From contig JABACO010000001.1 in the NCBI GenBank assembly GCA_013339895.1, forward strand, positions 26,828,015-26,892,014: DNA of 64,000 bases, read 5' to 3'. Shown here in pieces: positions 1 through 10,997 of the stretch. A program made the position numbers and the translations under genes. The notes under the pieces are model-generated. The model did no database searches and was not told the DNA's origin. It saw nothing but the letters and a program-made list of their open reading frames with translations. Source of the stretch: Ephydatia muelleri. Its lineage: Eukaryota > Porifera > Demospongiae > Spongillida > Spongillidae. How positions within the stretch are numbered: position 1 is the stretch's first letter; each line of letters opens with the position of its first letter.

Positions 1-181
1 GGTCATATAGAAACCTAGAAAGAGAAGTACCTCATGCGGTAGCAAGTTCAATATAGGAATTGGTATGAAGTTATTAAGTTTATTTGGTTTATTTATTGTT
101 CAATGAACAGCTTGCAGTATATTACCTGCACGAAATTTATTTGGTGTTCCGTTTAATCGATACTTTGGCTAGTGAAGTTAA

Positions 182-697
182 ATGCCTTCGCGTAATCAAA
201 AGAAGAGATCCAAGCAACGAGCGGAATACCTTCAAAAGCAAGACGATATTTTATCAGAAAACAAGGCTACGCTACAAGGCCGATCCCGAAAAGAAGAAGG
301 CCTCTGTACGCGACAGCTACAAGGCCGATCCCGAAAAGAAGAAGGCCTCTGTACGCGACAGCTACAAGGTCGATCCCGAAAAGAAGTAGGCCTGTGTACG
401 CGACAGCTACAAGGCCGATCCCGAAAAGAAGAAGGCCTCTGTACGCGACAGCTACAACGCAGATATTGAATCTAAGCAATCTGCTAAAAGCAGCAATATC
501 AAGAGGACCTCGAGGAGAACCGCGCTGCTAAAAGGCAGAAGTATTACGAGGACAATTCAGCTGCCATTAAGGCATCTGAAAGGAATCGGTATTGGAATGA
601 CCCCGTTGTCCGATTGGCTAAACGTGCTGCCGAGAGGAAGCGGTATCGCAGGGGTCACCGAACTACCACTACCAGTCTACCACCCAAAGGTATGTGA
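182..697 (+). pseudogene. Decayed 15-residue-repeat protein (KADPEKKKASVRDSY family)
   Basis: The reading starts at MPSRNQKKRSKQRAEYLQK (Met at 182) and passes into four 45-bp repeats that encode KADPEKKKASVRDSY. It then continues as a Lys/Arg/Glu-rich tail with EENRAAKRQKYYEDN and AAERKRYRRGH, ending at a TGA at 695-697. The frame changes between about 240 and 275, where the Met frame and the repeat frame differ. The third repeat has AAG to TAG at 387-389, and one base is missing near 486-490 in an A run. I associate this charged repeat family with sponge gene models, but its function is unknown. It looks like a strongly basic, coiled-coil-prone leader of a larger multidomain protein whose remainder is absent here. 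The family link is from memory only. Confidence 0.6.
272..451 (+). repeat. Four tandem 45-bp coding repeats
   Basis: The units start at 272, 317, 362 and 407 and are nearly identical. Unit 3 differs by three substitutions, one of which makes the TAG stop. The length is a multiple of three, so copy number can change without a frame shift. Confidence 0.9.
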
Positions 698-1317
698 TGG
701 CATGTTGTATTGCACTAGCATTAAAAAGCTATAGGAAGATGTGCATGCAACATGTGTACAGCACGCATGTAAGGGATCTGTCACATGTATGGTGACCCAA
801 CTGTTGTGTACAGTCCTTTGTGACCTGTCTATTGAATATTGAGGTTGTCATCCTTAATCTGATGCACAAAAAGGCTTCCTTATAAAAAAGCGAGGGGGGG
901 GGGGGGGGGGGGGCAAAAAACAAAGTGGAAGACACCATCCTCCAACTTTGAAGAGCTCATTGAGAGCATCACAAATATGCTATTATTTTTTGCAGGGGGT
1001 CTAGGAAAAAAAGTTATGAGGTGTCAAAGTTTGTTTTTTTTTTTGGGGGGGGGGGGGGTCTATGCCTTTAATGAATTTTTTGAAAAAATTCATAACATTT
1101 ATAAAATTTTTTTTGCGCAATTAGCGGACAACATCATACAGTTCGTATAGTGTCCATAGGTTTTTTATGCGTGCGAAGATATGGTTTAAGTCAACTATCT
1201 GCCCAGTAGCGCGATTCTATATTATTATTTGTACGGAAATTAGCCGATGAGGGCCACTGAGGGCCAACTGTACTTATCACGTGATTGAGCTAATTTGCAA
1301 AACCACACACTTTCATC
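698..1317. other. Non-coding, two long G runs
   Basis: No supported gene. It holds a 20-base G run (894-913), a T13-G14 run ending at 1058, and AT-rich sequence. Confidence 0.7.
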
Positions 1318-2983
1318 ATGAATATAACTATTTGCGATCGTTGCAACGCACAGCTTCAAATACCGCTGATAGACGAGATCAATCTACGACAGCACCAACA
1401 ATCCAAGAGTTGCAAAGCGATTGCTGCTAAGGTAAAAGCTAGCGCTAGTCAGCCAAAAATAACTTTGTTGTTAAGACACGTGTTTGCAAGTCCAGCTGCA
1501 AGTGATGCTACAGCAGCTGCTGTGCAACCCGTAACGCCTATTTCCAGTCCGTCTTCCACATCTGCAGAAGAGATTGTGGGTGTGGAAGTGGAAGCAGAAG
1601 GTGAGCATGATGCTTGTAAATCCCTTGTAGTCCAGTTTCGAAGATGTGAAGGATATTTGCCACCAGTACCTCAGCCTTTTTCCAGCAATTGGCCTTTTGC
1701 AGCCCATGCCAACATCAACCCTCCGTAGTACATAAGTCTACAGCACTTCGTTTGATTTTCTCATCAGATCCTAAGTCCACTGACCGTCTTAAGCGAGTTG
1801 CTGGATTGCCAAGGTTGGGAACATGTAATGATACAAATAACTGGCTCAATGATGCATGCTTTATGGTGAGAGATTCTTTTGCTGTTCTAGTGACATGTGG
1901 TGATGTTCACACATTAGCAACATTTCGAGCAGACAAACTACAAATCCCAACAGCCAAGGGCACACTCTTTAGTGTACCCAGCATGACACCTGATCAACTG
2001 CAGCTGGAGACAGCTCAGGTAACAGGCTCCCTCATGCACCTTTTATACTCCAGGAGTTGTGATGGCACTGACAGTCTCTTCATATGGAAAGGTAGAATTG
2101 GTAAACAAATCACGGTAGCAGCACCTAAAGCCATTCCCTTTGCCATGGCTGCAGGTATAGATAGTGATGGCACAGGAGTCATGGCCACATGTAAGGTCTC
2201 CACTTTGGATACCATCTTTAGTGAAATGCTCCACATCTTAGGTGGAGTTTCGGGACAACTTCCACCTCCTTCAAAGTATACCTTGCCAATGTCAGCTGAT
2301 TTTCCATACAGAGGTGACAAAGAAAGTCAATGGCCATTGTGTAATGGCATTCCAAGACAAATACACGATCAACAACAGAAGATGGGACCAGTCACTGCTC
2401 GAGATGTACTAGTGAAATGTCGGGTGTCTGGGTGTAACTGTGCATCAAGATATCAGCAATGCGGTTACATGTGGCAACTCATATATTAAGGCGTCAATGT
2501 GAGACAGCAAGCAGTCTGCTTCCATCACCAGATGAAGCTTGTGGATTTTGTGGATTAATACACAGTGTCTCATGTACAACCAGCCTGGTGAAGGGATCCA
2601 CAAAAGCAACTATGAATATTAAATCTTCCTGCCCTCTTGCTTACAAGATGTCCTACAGATCAGCAGAGAAAGGATCAAATGCCAATCCATGTACTAACAG
2701 ACCAATACCGTGTCCAACCTGTTCTGTATCTGATGTACCTAATGCGTATGTCTGGAGCTACCACTGGCTAGACCATATGCAGATAGCACATTCTTCCCAG
2801 CAAGTTTCAGCGGAGCAGATAAACAAGTTTGCAATAAGCAAAGATGAATACGTGGGGGTTTTGGGCAAGGAGCTTACTGCCAAGAAGCTGAAGGAGGAAT
2901 TCTTGCTTCTGAAGACGGACATGCTAATAGAGCCTCGGATCTCTTTGTTTTGGAGCAAGTTAATGCGAGAGGAATGGGAATAA
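1318..2983 (+). pseudogene. Cys/His-rich multicopy-family protein, frame-broken
   Basis: Three overlapping open segments read as one protein of about 550 residues. Segment 1 (1318-1728) starts MNITICDRCNAQLQIP with a CxxC and a downstream HxxxxxxC, suggesting an N-terminal zinc finger, then a Ser/Ala/Pro linker. Segment 2 (to about 2455) contains NDTNNWLNDACFMVRDSFAV. Segment 3 (to 2983) has MRLHVATHIL, CGFCG, SCPLAYKMSYRSAEK and PCTNRPIPCPTC, then WSYHWLDHMQIAH. These Cys and His residues look like two or three zinc sites. The frames join only if one base is missing near 1720 and another near 2440. No intron signals lie at either place. The product resembles repetitive zinc-binding proteins seen in transposon-rich genomes. 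Function unknown. Confidence 0.5.
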
Positions 2984-3727
2984 CTACAACTATTTATAAG
3001 CGCAATGCGGCAATGTGTAGTATAGAGTGTATCTATGCAAGTTTGTGCGCGATTGCATTCTTTTTATTAATAGAGGTGCGGTCAATTGTCGATTACGTAA
3101 TGATTTTTAAGGGGCGTGGTCTAAAATGGGCGTGTTCGTAGGCGGAGGGGGGGGGGGGGGGGTTGACCTGGTCCTTGATTTTAAGAATTTTTGGGATGGT
3201 GTCTATAACTTTTTTTTTTGCCCCCCCCCCCCCCCCCTCGACACAATGACAAACTCTTTTGACTACAATCAGCAGTAGCAGCAGCGCTGCCCCCACCTCC
3301 AGCAGCAGCAGCAGCAGCACTGCCCCCGCCGCCACCAGCAGAAGCAGCAGCAGAGCAGCCCCCGCTGCCACCACCAGCAGCAGCAGCAGCACTGCCCCCG
3401 CCTCCACTAGCAGAAGCAGGAGCACCACCGCTACCACCACCAGCCCCACCACCGGCACCAGCAGTATTGACACCAGTGCCCTCACCACTACTTCGCCTGC
3501 TGCTCCCCTGGCCACTGCCACCACCACCCACATGGCTCCCATGGCCAGAACCAGGCCGCCGCGGCCGTAGAAGAGGCTGGGGGAGACATAGAGGACAAGG
3601 CCAAACAGTCAATAACATTAAGAACTCCTATACATATAATTTGTATTATTAAAAATTTAAACCCCTTCGAAAATTACAATCAATTTGTGACCACTTATAA
3701 AGACGCCAGAGGAAAAAACTAATGAAA
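2984..3727. repeat. Low-complexity: G and C runs, GCN trinucleotide tract
   Basis: A 16-base G run (3147-3162) and a 17-base C run (3221-3237) flank about 270 bp of CAG/GCC/ACC-rich trinucleotide sequence (3270-3540). Open frames exist on both strands here, but only because the repeat lacks stops. Confidence 0.8.
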
Positions 3728-4010
3728 CAAGTAAATAAAAACATTATCTAACGAGAAAGTTGTTGGTATAGGATTGACCAATGGTGGTGTAAAAAGCAGG
3801 GAAACAAGAGTGACAGAAATTTGACTGGAAAAATGAAATAGGCCTATCTAACGTTATAACACTTGCATGCCTGAGTGATGGGCTAAATATAGGCCTATTT
3901 CAATTTTCCAGTCAAATTTCTGTCACTCTTGTTTCCATGCTTTTTACACCACCATTGGTCAATCCTATATACCAACAACTTTCTCGTTAGAGTATGTTTT
4001 TATTTACTTG
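3728..4010. mobile_element. Foldback (MITE-like) element, 120-bp arms
   Basis: Bases 3728-3847 are repeated in inverse at 3889-4010 with a few differences, around a ~41-bp spacer. The inner ends carry the palindrome AGGCCT. No clear target duplication is visible. There is no coding capacity, so this would be a non-autonomous element. Confidence 0.75.
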
Positions 4011-6061
4011 TACATATTGTAAAATCATGTACAACAACTATTCAACTCTCTCTACCATGTCCTCAAAGTGGCATCCTTTGTGCAGGTTCACCAGGCAAGG
4101 GCTCAAACATTTGAGATTGCCACTCCAACAGATGACTTGCAAACAGAGGGTAGGATACCAAATCTAAGCTGAATATAACCAAACAATGCATCACTATATA
4201 CACATGTAAAATAGCTGCCTGTGCCACAATATCTCGATACTGTGTTGTGACCTTGCCATCGAGTTTGCACACTGTGACAAGAGAGTCTGTGTCAAACCGG
4301 AGAGGGTGCATTTATCAAGTCCAGGAACAGAAACACTTAGTGCTCCAATATTGAGATACCCAGAGTGCCCTGAAGCCTAAAATAGACATATAATTATTCA
4401 TTTGATTACATATGATAACTTGTTATCTCACCAGATGAAGTGTTCCCTTTAGACTTATAGATCCTTTCGTGGGCAAAAACCTTGCATTGACTTCATTGAA
4501 CACAATGTTTTAAATCCTTCACCACACCTGCATTTTCAAATATTGACAGCATAATATTAATTAGTGTGTAACTGATTTGATCAACTTTATCTGCCATATC
4601 TTCCTCAGTCAATGATGTGCCCGACATACTCCAACACTGCAAAGTGTTTATAGCAATGTCACAGCTTGATGCTTGAAAATATTTTATGCCCTTACATTGT
4701 AGCAAAAAAGTTTTATTTTAAACTGTAGTTATTTATTTTACTAATTACTAACCTGACTGACGGTAGAAGGGACACCCTTCAAATGCAGTGATTTAGCTAT
4801 CCAATAGAATCACATTTGTATAAGTAATCAGTATCATTGCATTGTATTGCCCTCTCCCTCCTTTTCAGATGCATGTCCCATGAGCTTCCATTGTCACATG
4901 TGTTGTAATTCACACATAGACATAGTATTAAGTGATAAGCAATTAGCAAAATAGTATTAAGCGATAAGCAATTAGCAAAATATCTTAGTAGGATTGTTCT
5001 GACCTAACATTGTTCTGACTGATGGTTTTCTTCTCGTTTGTTTATCCCATTTAGTTTGTACTTCGCTCTTAAGTTTCTGCATTTTGAATTCATTTTACTC
5101 ACAATCACCTTCCACCTGCTCTCCTCATCTTCATCTGGAAACTTGTCACTGTGAATGAGAAGTAAATGTTATAGTGAACTTTACTATTTCATCAACATAC
5201 GTCTGATTCCCTTCCAATGAAACATGCTACTAATTTACACCATTTAAATTCAAGTTCTTATATACATTCTTGTAACCCTCTTTGGCAGCTCAAGCCCTGG
5301 CAGTTTACAGATCTGAGGCTTGGAACTGTAATTTCACTCAGCCTCAAAATAAACGAAACAAAGATAAGGTTTCTGTTGTCCTGAAGGGGAAAATGGCTCA
5401 TAAGAGAGTGCTTTTAATAAATGTGATAAAATAAATACCTGACCTACATGTAGATACTCACAAGAGGGTGTGGACATGAACCAGAAAAAATGTGCAGTGT
5501 GAACATCTTGCTGTGGAAATGGGTGGTAATCATCTGTGTCATTAACTGCTATTTGGTCCTCCCATGCTTCAAAATCATCATGAAAATAGAAGACAGTCAC
5601 AAATACATCCTCTTCACCCAAAGCGGAGTACACAATGCATCTTCCCTTAACAGAGAACCCCGCCCCACAGCTTGGTAGTACATGAGCAATGTTACATTGT
5701 TTGTTTAATGCTTATTGCATCCCTATGTACTCGCCCATACTCATGCGTACACACCCACAAGCCTCTGAACATGTATATTTGTACACTGCAGTGTTTATGG
5801 TAATAGTCAATAATTTGTTTACGATCTAACCACAACAGTTAAAGTTTACAAGCATAGGCATCTGCTCGATGGGGTGCATCTGTCTCTCCCCCCGCTCCCA
5901 TGTACCCGAACTGATTAATATTCATAGCATTCATTTTCACTGAAAGTGCTACTTATGTTGCGTATTGTATGAAAACTTATTTCATACGGCACCAAAAGCT
6001 TCCACGCTTCGCGCGGGACCACCCGCCTGATAATTAGTATACAAGTGTACGAACCCGATTA
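4011..6061 (-). other. Possible minus-strand exons; otherwise non-coding
   Basis: Three stretches look like exons of an unrecognised minus-strand gene. About 4205-4370 follows a TATTTTAG acceptor and reads SGYLNIGALSVSVPGLDK. About 4520-4690 reads TSLTEEDMADKVDQISYTL and ends at an AATGCAG/GTGTGG donor. About 5440-5660 contains HDDFEAWEDQIAV and HTAHFFWFMSTPSCEYL and ends at a GGTCAG/GTATTT donor. Phases were not reconciled and no family was recognised. The rest shows nothing but AT-rich spacer. Confidence 0.25.
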
Positions 6062-6066
6062 CTTAA
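6062..6066. repeat. Target-site duplication CTTAA (left)
   Basis: CTTAA lies directly outside the left LTR and is repeated exactly at 11185-11189. Confidence 0.9.
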
Positions 6067-6253
6067 TGTAAAGAGCGCTCGCAACCCGTTGGCACCGACA
6101 GCAGCCGACACAATATAATAATAAGCACACCAAATACAAATCAATGGTCCCTATTTATAGTGACATTACAGACAACATTAATGGACAGACAGTCTGCACA
6201 TCTCATGACCAGAGTTCAGAGGTTGCTGACATGCGCAGTGACGGACTATTACA
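6067..6253 (-). repeat. 3' LTR of Ty3/gypsy element
   Basis: A 187-bp TG...CA direct repeat. It matches 10998-11184 at 186 of 187 positions with no indels. Because the element lies on the minus strand, this is the 3' LTR. Confidence 0.95.
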
Positions 6254-6867
6254 CCACTCCCTCTTCCAGAAGGTCAGTATCTATCGAGTGGTCTTCGTGT
6301 TCGCTGGGGATACCTGTGCTGTACTTCTGCACGTTGATCAGCATGGGCAGCCTCATCGTCTGCAGGTTCTTCATGTGGTAGTAACTCCTGAGGTACCTGC
6401 TCCCCCCTATTCCATCAAGGACTTCTATGTTGCTTCCCACAGGTGCAAACTCCAAAAGTGCCTCATTTTCGTCTGGATTTTCTGGTGGTGGTCCCTGGAC
6501 CGTCTCAGTTCTTGTACCTGGTACAAATGGCTTAAGACGATCAAAGTGCACCTACTCTAATCATTTTTCCATTCTTGCTTTTAATCTTATAGTCACATTC
6601 CCCAATGCACTCAACCACTTTAAAAGGCCCAGTCCAGGGATGATGTAATTTCCTACATTGACCCTGGGGCACCGCTGGTGAATGTAGCCATACCCAGTCA
6701 CCTACTTGGTACGGAGCACCATGCACTTTGACATCGTACAAAGCCTTTTGTCGGTTGTGCTCAGTAATACCTTTCCTTCGAGCCAACACATATGCCTTCT
6801 GTGAGATTGTTCCGCAACGTATGTGCATAATCACCCAAGGTGCAGGCTTCGTGTGGGGTTGAGCCAT
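6249..6867 (-). pseudogene. Pol C-terminus after integrase (GPY/F-like module)
   Basis: The segment 6541-6867 reads YQVGDWVWLHSP then HHPWTGPFKVVE, resembling the GPY/F module that follows the integrase core and contacts DNA. The frame changes at about 6545, and the reading continues as HFDRLKPFVPGTRTE to a stop at 6249, inside the 3' LTR. Pol therefore overlaps the LTR by a few bases. No chromodomain is visible. Confidence 0.7.
6254..6267 (-). promoter_or_regulatory. Polypurine tract
   Basis: The minus strand reads GGAAGAGGGAGTGG directly against the 3' LTR. This is the expected primer for plus-strand DNA synthesis during reverse transcription. Confidence 0.85.
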
Positions 6868-7672
6868 ACATCAGGTCAACAGGTAGGTTTACTTGACGAC
6901 CATACATCAAATAAAAAGGGGAGTACCCTGTGGATGCATGCACACTCGAGTTGTATGCTAAACACACCCTCCGTATACACTGGTCCCAATCCATCTTATG
7001 ATCCTTAACCGTTGTAGATAGCATGTCTAACAATGTTCTATTGAACCTCTCTACTAACCCATTACAATGAGGATGGTAGGCCGTTGTACGGGTTTTGTGT
7101 ATCTGAAGCAGGGTGCAGACTTCCTTCAACAAATCTGCCTCAAATTGCCTTCCTTGATCAGAGTGTAACTGCTCAGGGGGAGAAAAGCGACAGAACATTT
7201 CATCCACCAACATTTTGGCCACAGTTAATGCCTCCTGGTTCTGAATAGCATAAACCTCAACCCACCTAGTAAAACAATCACATGCTACCAGTACATACTT
7301 ATTGCCTTGAGCTGTCACCGGAAGGGGGCCAAGTATGTCCACTGCTACAATCTGTAAAGGGTATCCAGCCTGCAGGGTCTGAAGGGGTGCCTTTTTACTA
7401 GGTGGTGCCATTTTCCTTGTGCTGCATGTTCTGCATTTTCTACACCACTCCTTCACACTCTCTTTCCAGCCAGGCCAGTAGTATCGCTCACGAACCAGAT
7501 GTATCATCTTACTTTCACCTACATGTCCCCCCATGGAACCGCTGTGAAGGTCTTGAAGTACACTTTCTCTGACAACGGAAGGCAACACTAGCTGCAGGTG
7601 TTGAGATCGCCCATCAATACACAATCGCCATAAGACGCTATTGTCTACTTTCAAGGATGACCACATCTGCAC
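6761..7672 (-). CDS. Retroelement integrase (open segment)
   Basis: Integrase of the gypsy element, which inserts the cDNA into the host chromosome. The zinc-binding N-domain is seen as HSGSMGGH followed by WCRKCRTC (HHCC). The catalytic triad is seen as the Asp of VAVDILGPLP, the Asp of LHSDQGRQFEAD and the Glu of GLVERFNRTLLD. The 303-residue segment is uninterrupted and holds both domains. The next part of Pol is in another frame from about 6790. The reading continues upstream from RNase H, so the Met shown is only the first codon of an open stretch and not a true start. Confidence 0.9.
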   Translation of the reverse strand: MQMWSSLKVDNSVLWRLCIDGRSQHLQLVLPSVVRESVLQDLHSGSMGGHVGESKMIHLVRERYYWPGWKESVKEWCRKCRTCSTRKMAPPSKKAPLQTLQAGYPLQIVAVDILGPLPVTAQGNKYVLVACDCFTRWVEVYAIQNQEALTVAKMLVDEMFCRFSPPEQLHSDQGRQFEADLLKEVCTLLQIHKTRTTAYHPHCNGLVERFNRTLLDMLSTTVKDHKMDWDQCIRRVCLAYNSSVHASTGYSPFYLMYGRQVNLPVDLMYGSTPHEACTLGDYAHTLRNNLTEGICVGSKERYY

Positions 7673-7701
7673 AAGTTGACGACTCTCCCGACTCCATGTT
7701 T

Positions 7702-8274
7702 TTACTTCATCCAGGTTAGGAGTAGCACCCCTTTCCTTTCCTTCAGTACCGGACCAATTGATGAATCATTGAGCTGCTGGTCATGAACATCAGCTGCAGA
7801 ATGGCCCTGAGAAACAATGCCAATTTGAGCAGCGAGATGGGCAGGACTGTACCCATGTGTAACTCTACCACATTGATTACATGGCACCCTGGATAAGGCA
7901 TCTACATTCGTGTGCTGGTTACCAGGTCTGTGGACCACTGTAAATGTGTACTCCTGTAGCCGCTCAAGCCAATGAGCTAGCTGCCCCTCTGGTTCTTAGA
8001 AGTTTTGGATCCACACCAGGGAACCATGGTCTGTTTGGAGAGTAAAGTGAACACCTAAAAGGTAGTGTCGGAAATGGTGAATGAACTCAACAACTGCTAG
8101 TAACTCCCGACGAGTGACACAATATCTTTGCTCTTGCCGACTCAGAGATCTACTTGCATACGCTATTACAGCCTCACCCCTATCGTCCTGTACTTGGGAC
8201 AAAATTGCACCAATACCCGTATCACTTGCATCAGTGTCCAACATGAAGTGCCTAGAGTGATCAGGAAAAAGCAA
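7702..8274 (-). pseudogene. RNase H domain and connection of gypsy Pol
   Basis: RNase H removes RNA from the RNA/DNA hybrid. The active-site Asp is in LDTDASDTGIGAILS, the Glu in TRRELLAVVEFIHHFRHYL and the second Asp in LQTDHGSLVW. The segment 7996-8274 ends at a stop after WIQNF. The downstream piece 7702-7938 (HRPGNQHTNVDALSR) is the usual conserved end of gypsy RNase H. A short frame disruption therefore lies near 7940-8000. Confidence 0.85.
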
Positions 8275-9297
8275 GGATTGGGGTTGTCATTAAACACTTA
8301 CGCAAGTGATCAAAGGCACCCTGACACTGCTGGGTCCACTCAAATGCAATGTTCTTTTCCAACAGCCGCTGCAATGGATTTTGCTGTAGTTCCAAAATCC
8401 TTAATAAATCTTCTGTAATAGTTAGCAAGTCCCAGGAGCTGTTGGATATTATTCTTACTCTCAGGGAACAGGCCACGTTGCAATTACTGCAGTCTTTTCA
8501 GGATCAGTTGCAATACCATTTTCAGATATGACATGCCCTAAGAAGCGTACTTCTTTTTGACACAGCTTACATTTTGCTGGTTGAAGTTTAAGGCCTGCCT
8601 GTCTTAGTCGAGACAAAACAGTATCCAGATTGGATAGGTGTTGTTCAAAGGTCCGACCTATCACCACAGTATCGTCGATATACACCAAACATTCAACCCA
8701 GTTCACATCACACAAAACCCGGTTCATCAATCTTTGAAATGTGGCAGGCGGCATTACAGAGCCCAAAAGGCATTACTTTAAACTCGTATAGACCTTCTGA
8801 TGTGGTGAATGCAGTTTTCTCCCTACTGCTGCTATCTACTTCAACCTGTCAGTACCCACTTTTAAGATCTAAGGTGCTGAACCACTTAGAACCCCCTAAT
8901 GTATCCAAGATGTCATCCACCCGAGGTAGTGGGTAGGCATCCTTTCTAGTCACAGAATTAACTTTTCTGTAATCTATACAGAACCGTGTGGATCCATCCC
9001 TTTTACGTACCAATATAATAGGCGATGACCATATGGACTGTTAGAAGGCTGTATGATGTCATTTTTCAGCATCTCAGTTAGAAGCTGTCTCACTTCCTGG
9101 CGGCGGGCTGGGGAGACACGACGGGGCAGTTGATGGATGGGTTGAGAGTCACCTGTGTCAATGTGATGCTTTGTGAGGTTTGTGCGTCCCAAATCAGAGT
9201 GAAAACTAAACACATCGGCATATTCCATAAGTAACACAAACAGCAATTCCTTCTCTGAATTACTGAGATGAGTAATAGTGGAAACAATGTCCCACAA
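8275..9297 (-). pseudogene. Reverse transcriptase of gypsy Pol, frame-broken
   Basis: Copies element RNA into DNA. Visible pieces are LPRRVSPARRQEVRQLL and MLKNDIIQPSNSPYG (fingers, 8974-9297), the catalytic YIDD box in ECLVYIDDTVVIGRTF (8461-8766), the palm/thumb motif EVRFLGHVISENGI, and a thumb remainder at 8275-8476. At least three frame changes occur, near 9000, near 8465-8476 and near 8360. The catalytic aspartates themselves are present. Confidence 0.9.
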
Positions 9298-9532
9298 TTA
9301 CCTTGTGCTCACTTGGAGATACCTCAGTCACTGCTGATATTGTTAAGAGGTGAGTATCAGCTGGAAATGGGTGGGTCTTTGTCCAAAGGCTCCATCTGTG
9401 CAATTTCCAAACCCTTCCACAGTCTCACTGCTTCCTTATGTGGATTGAATACACAAAGGGGGACAGTAGATCCTGTTGGACAGACCACAGCACGGGCCAC
9501 CAAAACATCACAGCAGTCCTGTCTGACCCCTC

Positions 9533-10220
9533 TCAACTAACCACGTGCCTACTATAGGAATTGTCCCCTATACCACCTGATGCAATATCTACCATGACTT
9601 TAACCTCACTTTCTGCTGGGATGGTTAGTTTCCTTTGTAAAAACAAACCCACAGTTTTGCTCACTTTTTGGTTCACATCTAACAGTGGGAGAACAAGTTT
9701 CTCATTTGGAAAACTGATTTTCCTGTCCCCACTATCTATCATGCATTTGAATGTTTCCAAAAAGTCCAGCCCTAATATTGCCTCAACAGTCATTCCCTCC
9801 ACAACAAGAAACTTGTTTTCAAGCACCACGTTTTTAGACAATGTCAGGTGGACCAACACAATGCCCTGTACATGCAGAGGTGATCCATTCACACCAACCA
9901 GCCTACTGCTACCACCCCATTCTTTTAGCTCCATGTGTTTATTAGCTGATACCCTTGTGCCAAATATCTGTACTAAGGAGTGAAACAGACGCCCCGGTAT
10001 CTACTACGAACTGAACTGGGATTGATGCTATGTATCCTTTCAAACGGTAACTTATTTCGGAAGCAATGGACAATGCTGGGACTGTTAATTCAGGGGCCAC
10101 TTGGCCCCCTCTCGTGCTTGGCCCTTTGCACGGAGGGGAGGAAGTTTTCCTGCTGTTCGTGTTGCTTAGGAGTTGCACATTCGCGAGCGAACATGCCCTT
10201 TCCCCCCACAGTTCCAACAA
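9533..10220 (-). pseudogene. Retropepsin-like protease of gypsy element
   Basis: Aspartic protease that cuts Gag-Pol. The active-site motif FVVDTGASVSLLS is in 9942-10220, and the second conserved motif AILGLDFLETF is in 9533-9934. The two are in different frames, with the switch near 9955-9975. A further change joins this to the Gag knuckle near 10140-10185. Another open stretch between 9297 and 9533, containing LCVFNPHKEAVRLWKGLE, links towards the reverse transcriptase. Confidence 0.85.
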
Positions 10221-10453
10221 ACTATTGAATCTCGCTTACGTGCATTCCATTTCTTTGATTCAGATTTTTGGCCTCCTGCTGTAGAGCTCACAAGTCCTTC
10301 CAAGCGGTCCAGCCGTTCAACGAGTTCATTTATCGCCTCCAGAGCTGGGTCCGTCTTAGTCTGCACGGCAGCAATGCTAGAAGCGGTGCCGTCATCCTCG
10401 TCGGTAGTTGCTGGCGCTGTGTTCTGTGACATGGGCAAAAACCCCACCGTCAT
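10166..10453 (-). pseudogene. Gag nucleocapsid part with CCHC knuckle
   Basis: Contains an acidic linker and CWNCGGKGHVRSRMC, a CCHC zinc knuckle in which the last spacing is five rather than the usual four residues. That is consistent with a base change or frame slip close by. The segment starts at an ATG that overlaps the stop of the main Gag frame as ATGA (10453-10450). This could be a translational coupling site or another lesion. Confidence 0.75.
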
Positions 10454-10980
10454 AGGCTTACATTAGGATGAAGGTACGACTCCAGCTCCATAGCCGCCAG
10501 CGCTGCTTCGTCAACCGTCTGTGGTCGTTTCTGTTTAACGCCAAAAGCAACCTGTGGGTTGTCCGATTGGGAAAGGAACTGGTTTAAAGCCAAACACTCT
10601 CGCGCCTTCTCCTCCAACTCAGGGTAAGCGCTATCGGCTAGCAACCGTAGCGCATCACCGAACGATGCCCAATCTTCGCCTTTCTCTTTCTTTCTGTGCT
10701 GAAGTTCAACCACCTTAAGCGTTCGCTTGCTATCTGGATCAGAGCGGCATTTCAATGCACCCACGCACTTACTGTAATCTGTTCGCTCATCCTCTCCAAG
10801 CCTCCGAAAAGCCGTCTGAGCCTTACCAACCAGGCGCACGCGTACCCATTTCAATCTATCTTCATCCTTAGTCCAGTTGTTCACGTCCGCACAGCTTTCA
10901 AAATGGTTTATCCATTCGTCCCATTTCGTCCCAGACTCTCCGCTGAAAGTTTCCGGCAGTAGGAATGGCTTGCTTGCCAT
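10450..10980 (-). CDS. Gag (capsid-like) of gypsy element
   Basis: Structural protein that forms the particle. I place the start at the Met at 10980 (MASKPFLLPETFSGES), giving 176 residues to the TGA at 10450. It contains KWDEWINHFESCADVNNW and RLKWVRVRLVGKAQTAFRRL, typical of gypsy-type capsid sequence. The frame is also open upstream into the 5' LTR as far as 11070, so a longer start cannot be excluded. The start codon shares two bases with the primer-binding site, so there is almost no leader. Confidence 0.8.
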   Translation of the reverse strand: MASKPFLLPETFSGESGTKWDEWINHFESCADVNNWTKDEDRLKWVRVRLVGKAQTAFRRLGEDERTDYSKCVGALKCRSDPDSKRTLKVVELQHRKKEKGEDWASFGDALRLLADSAYPELEEKARECLALNQFLSQSDNPQVAFGVKQKRPQTVDEAALAAMELESYLHPNVSL

Positions 10981-10996
10981 CCTGCCGACTACGCCA
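10979..10996 (-). promoter_or_regulatory. Primer-binding site, tRNA-Ser type
   Basis: One base after the 5' LTR the minus strand reads TGGCGTAGTCGGCAGGAT. Its complement ends CGACTACGCCA preceded by CCTGC. This fits the 3' arm of animal tRNA-Ser (T-stem, 7-bp acceptor, discriminator G, CCA) as I remember it. Confidence 0.8.
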
Positions 10997-10997
10997 G

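Noticed and set aside
3181-3618. Long open frames on both strands (Gly/Ala and Ser/Thr/Pro rich)
   Set aside because: They follow the GCN/CAG-type trinucleotide tract, in which no frame has stops. No start context, domain or splice support.
10979-10996. tRNA-Ser gene end
   Set aside because: Only the 3' 18 bases match and they sit next to the LTR. It is a primer-binding site.
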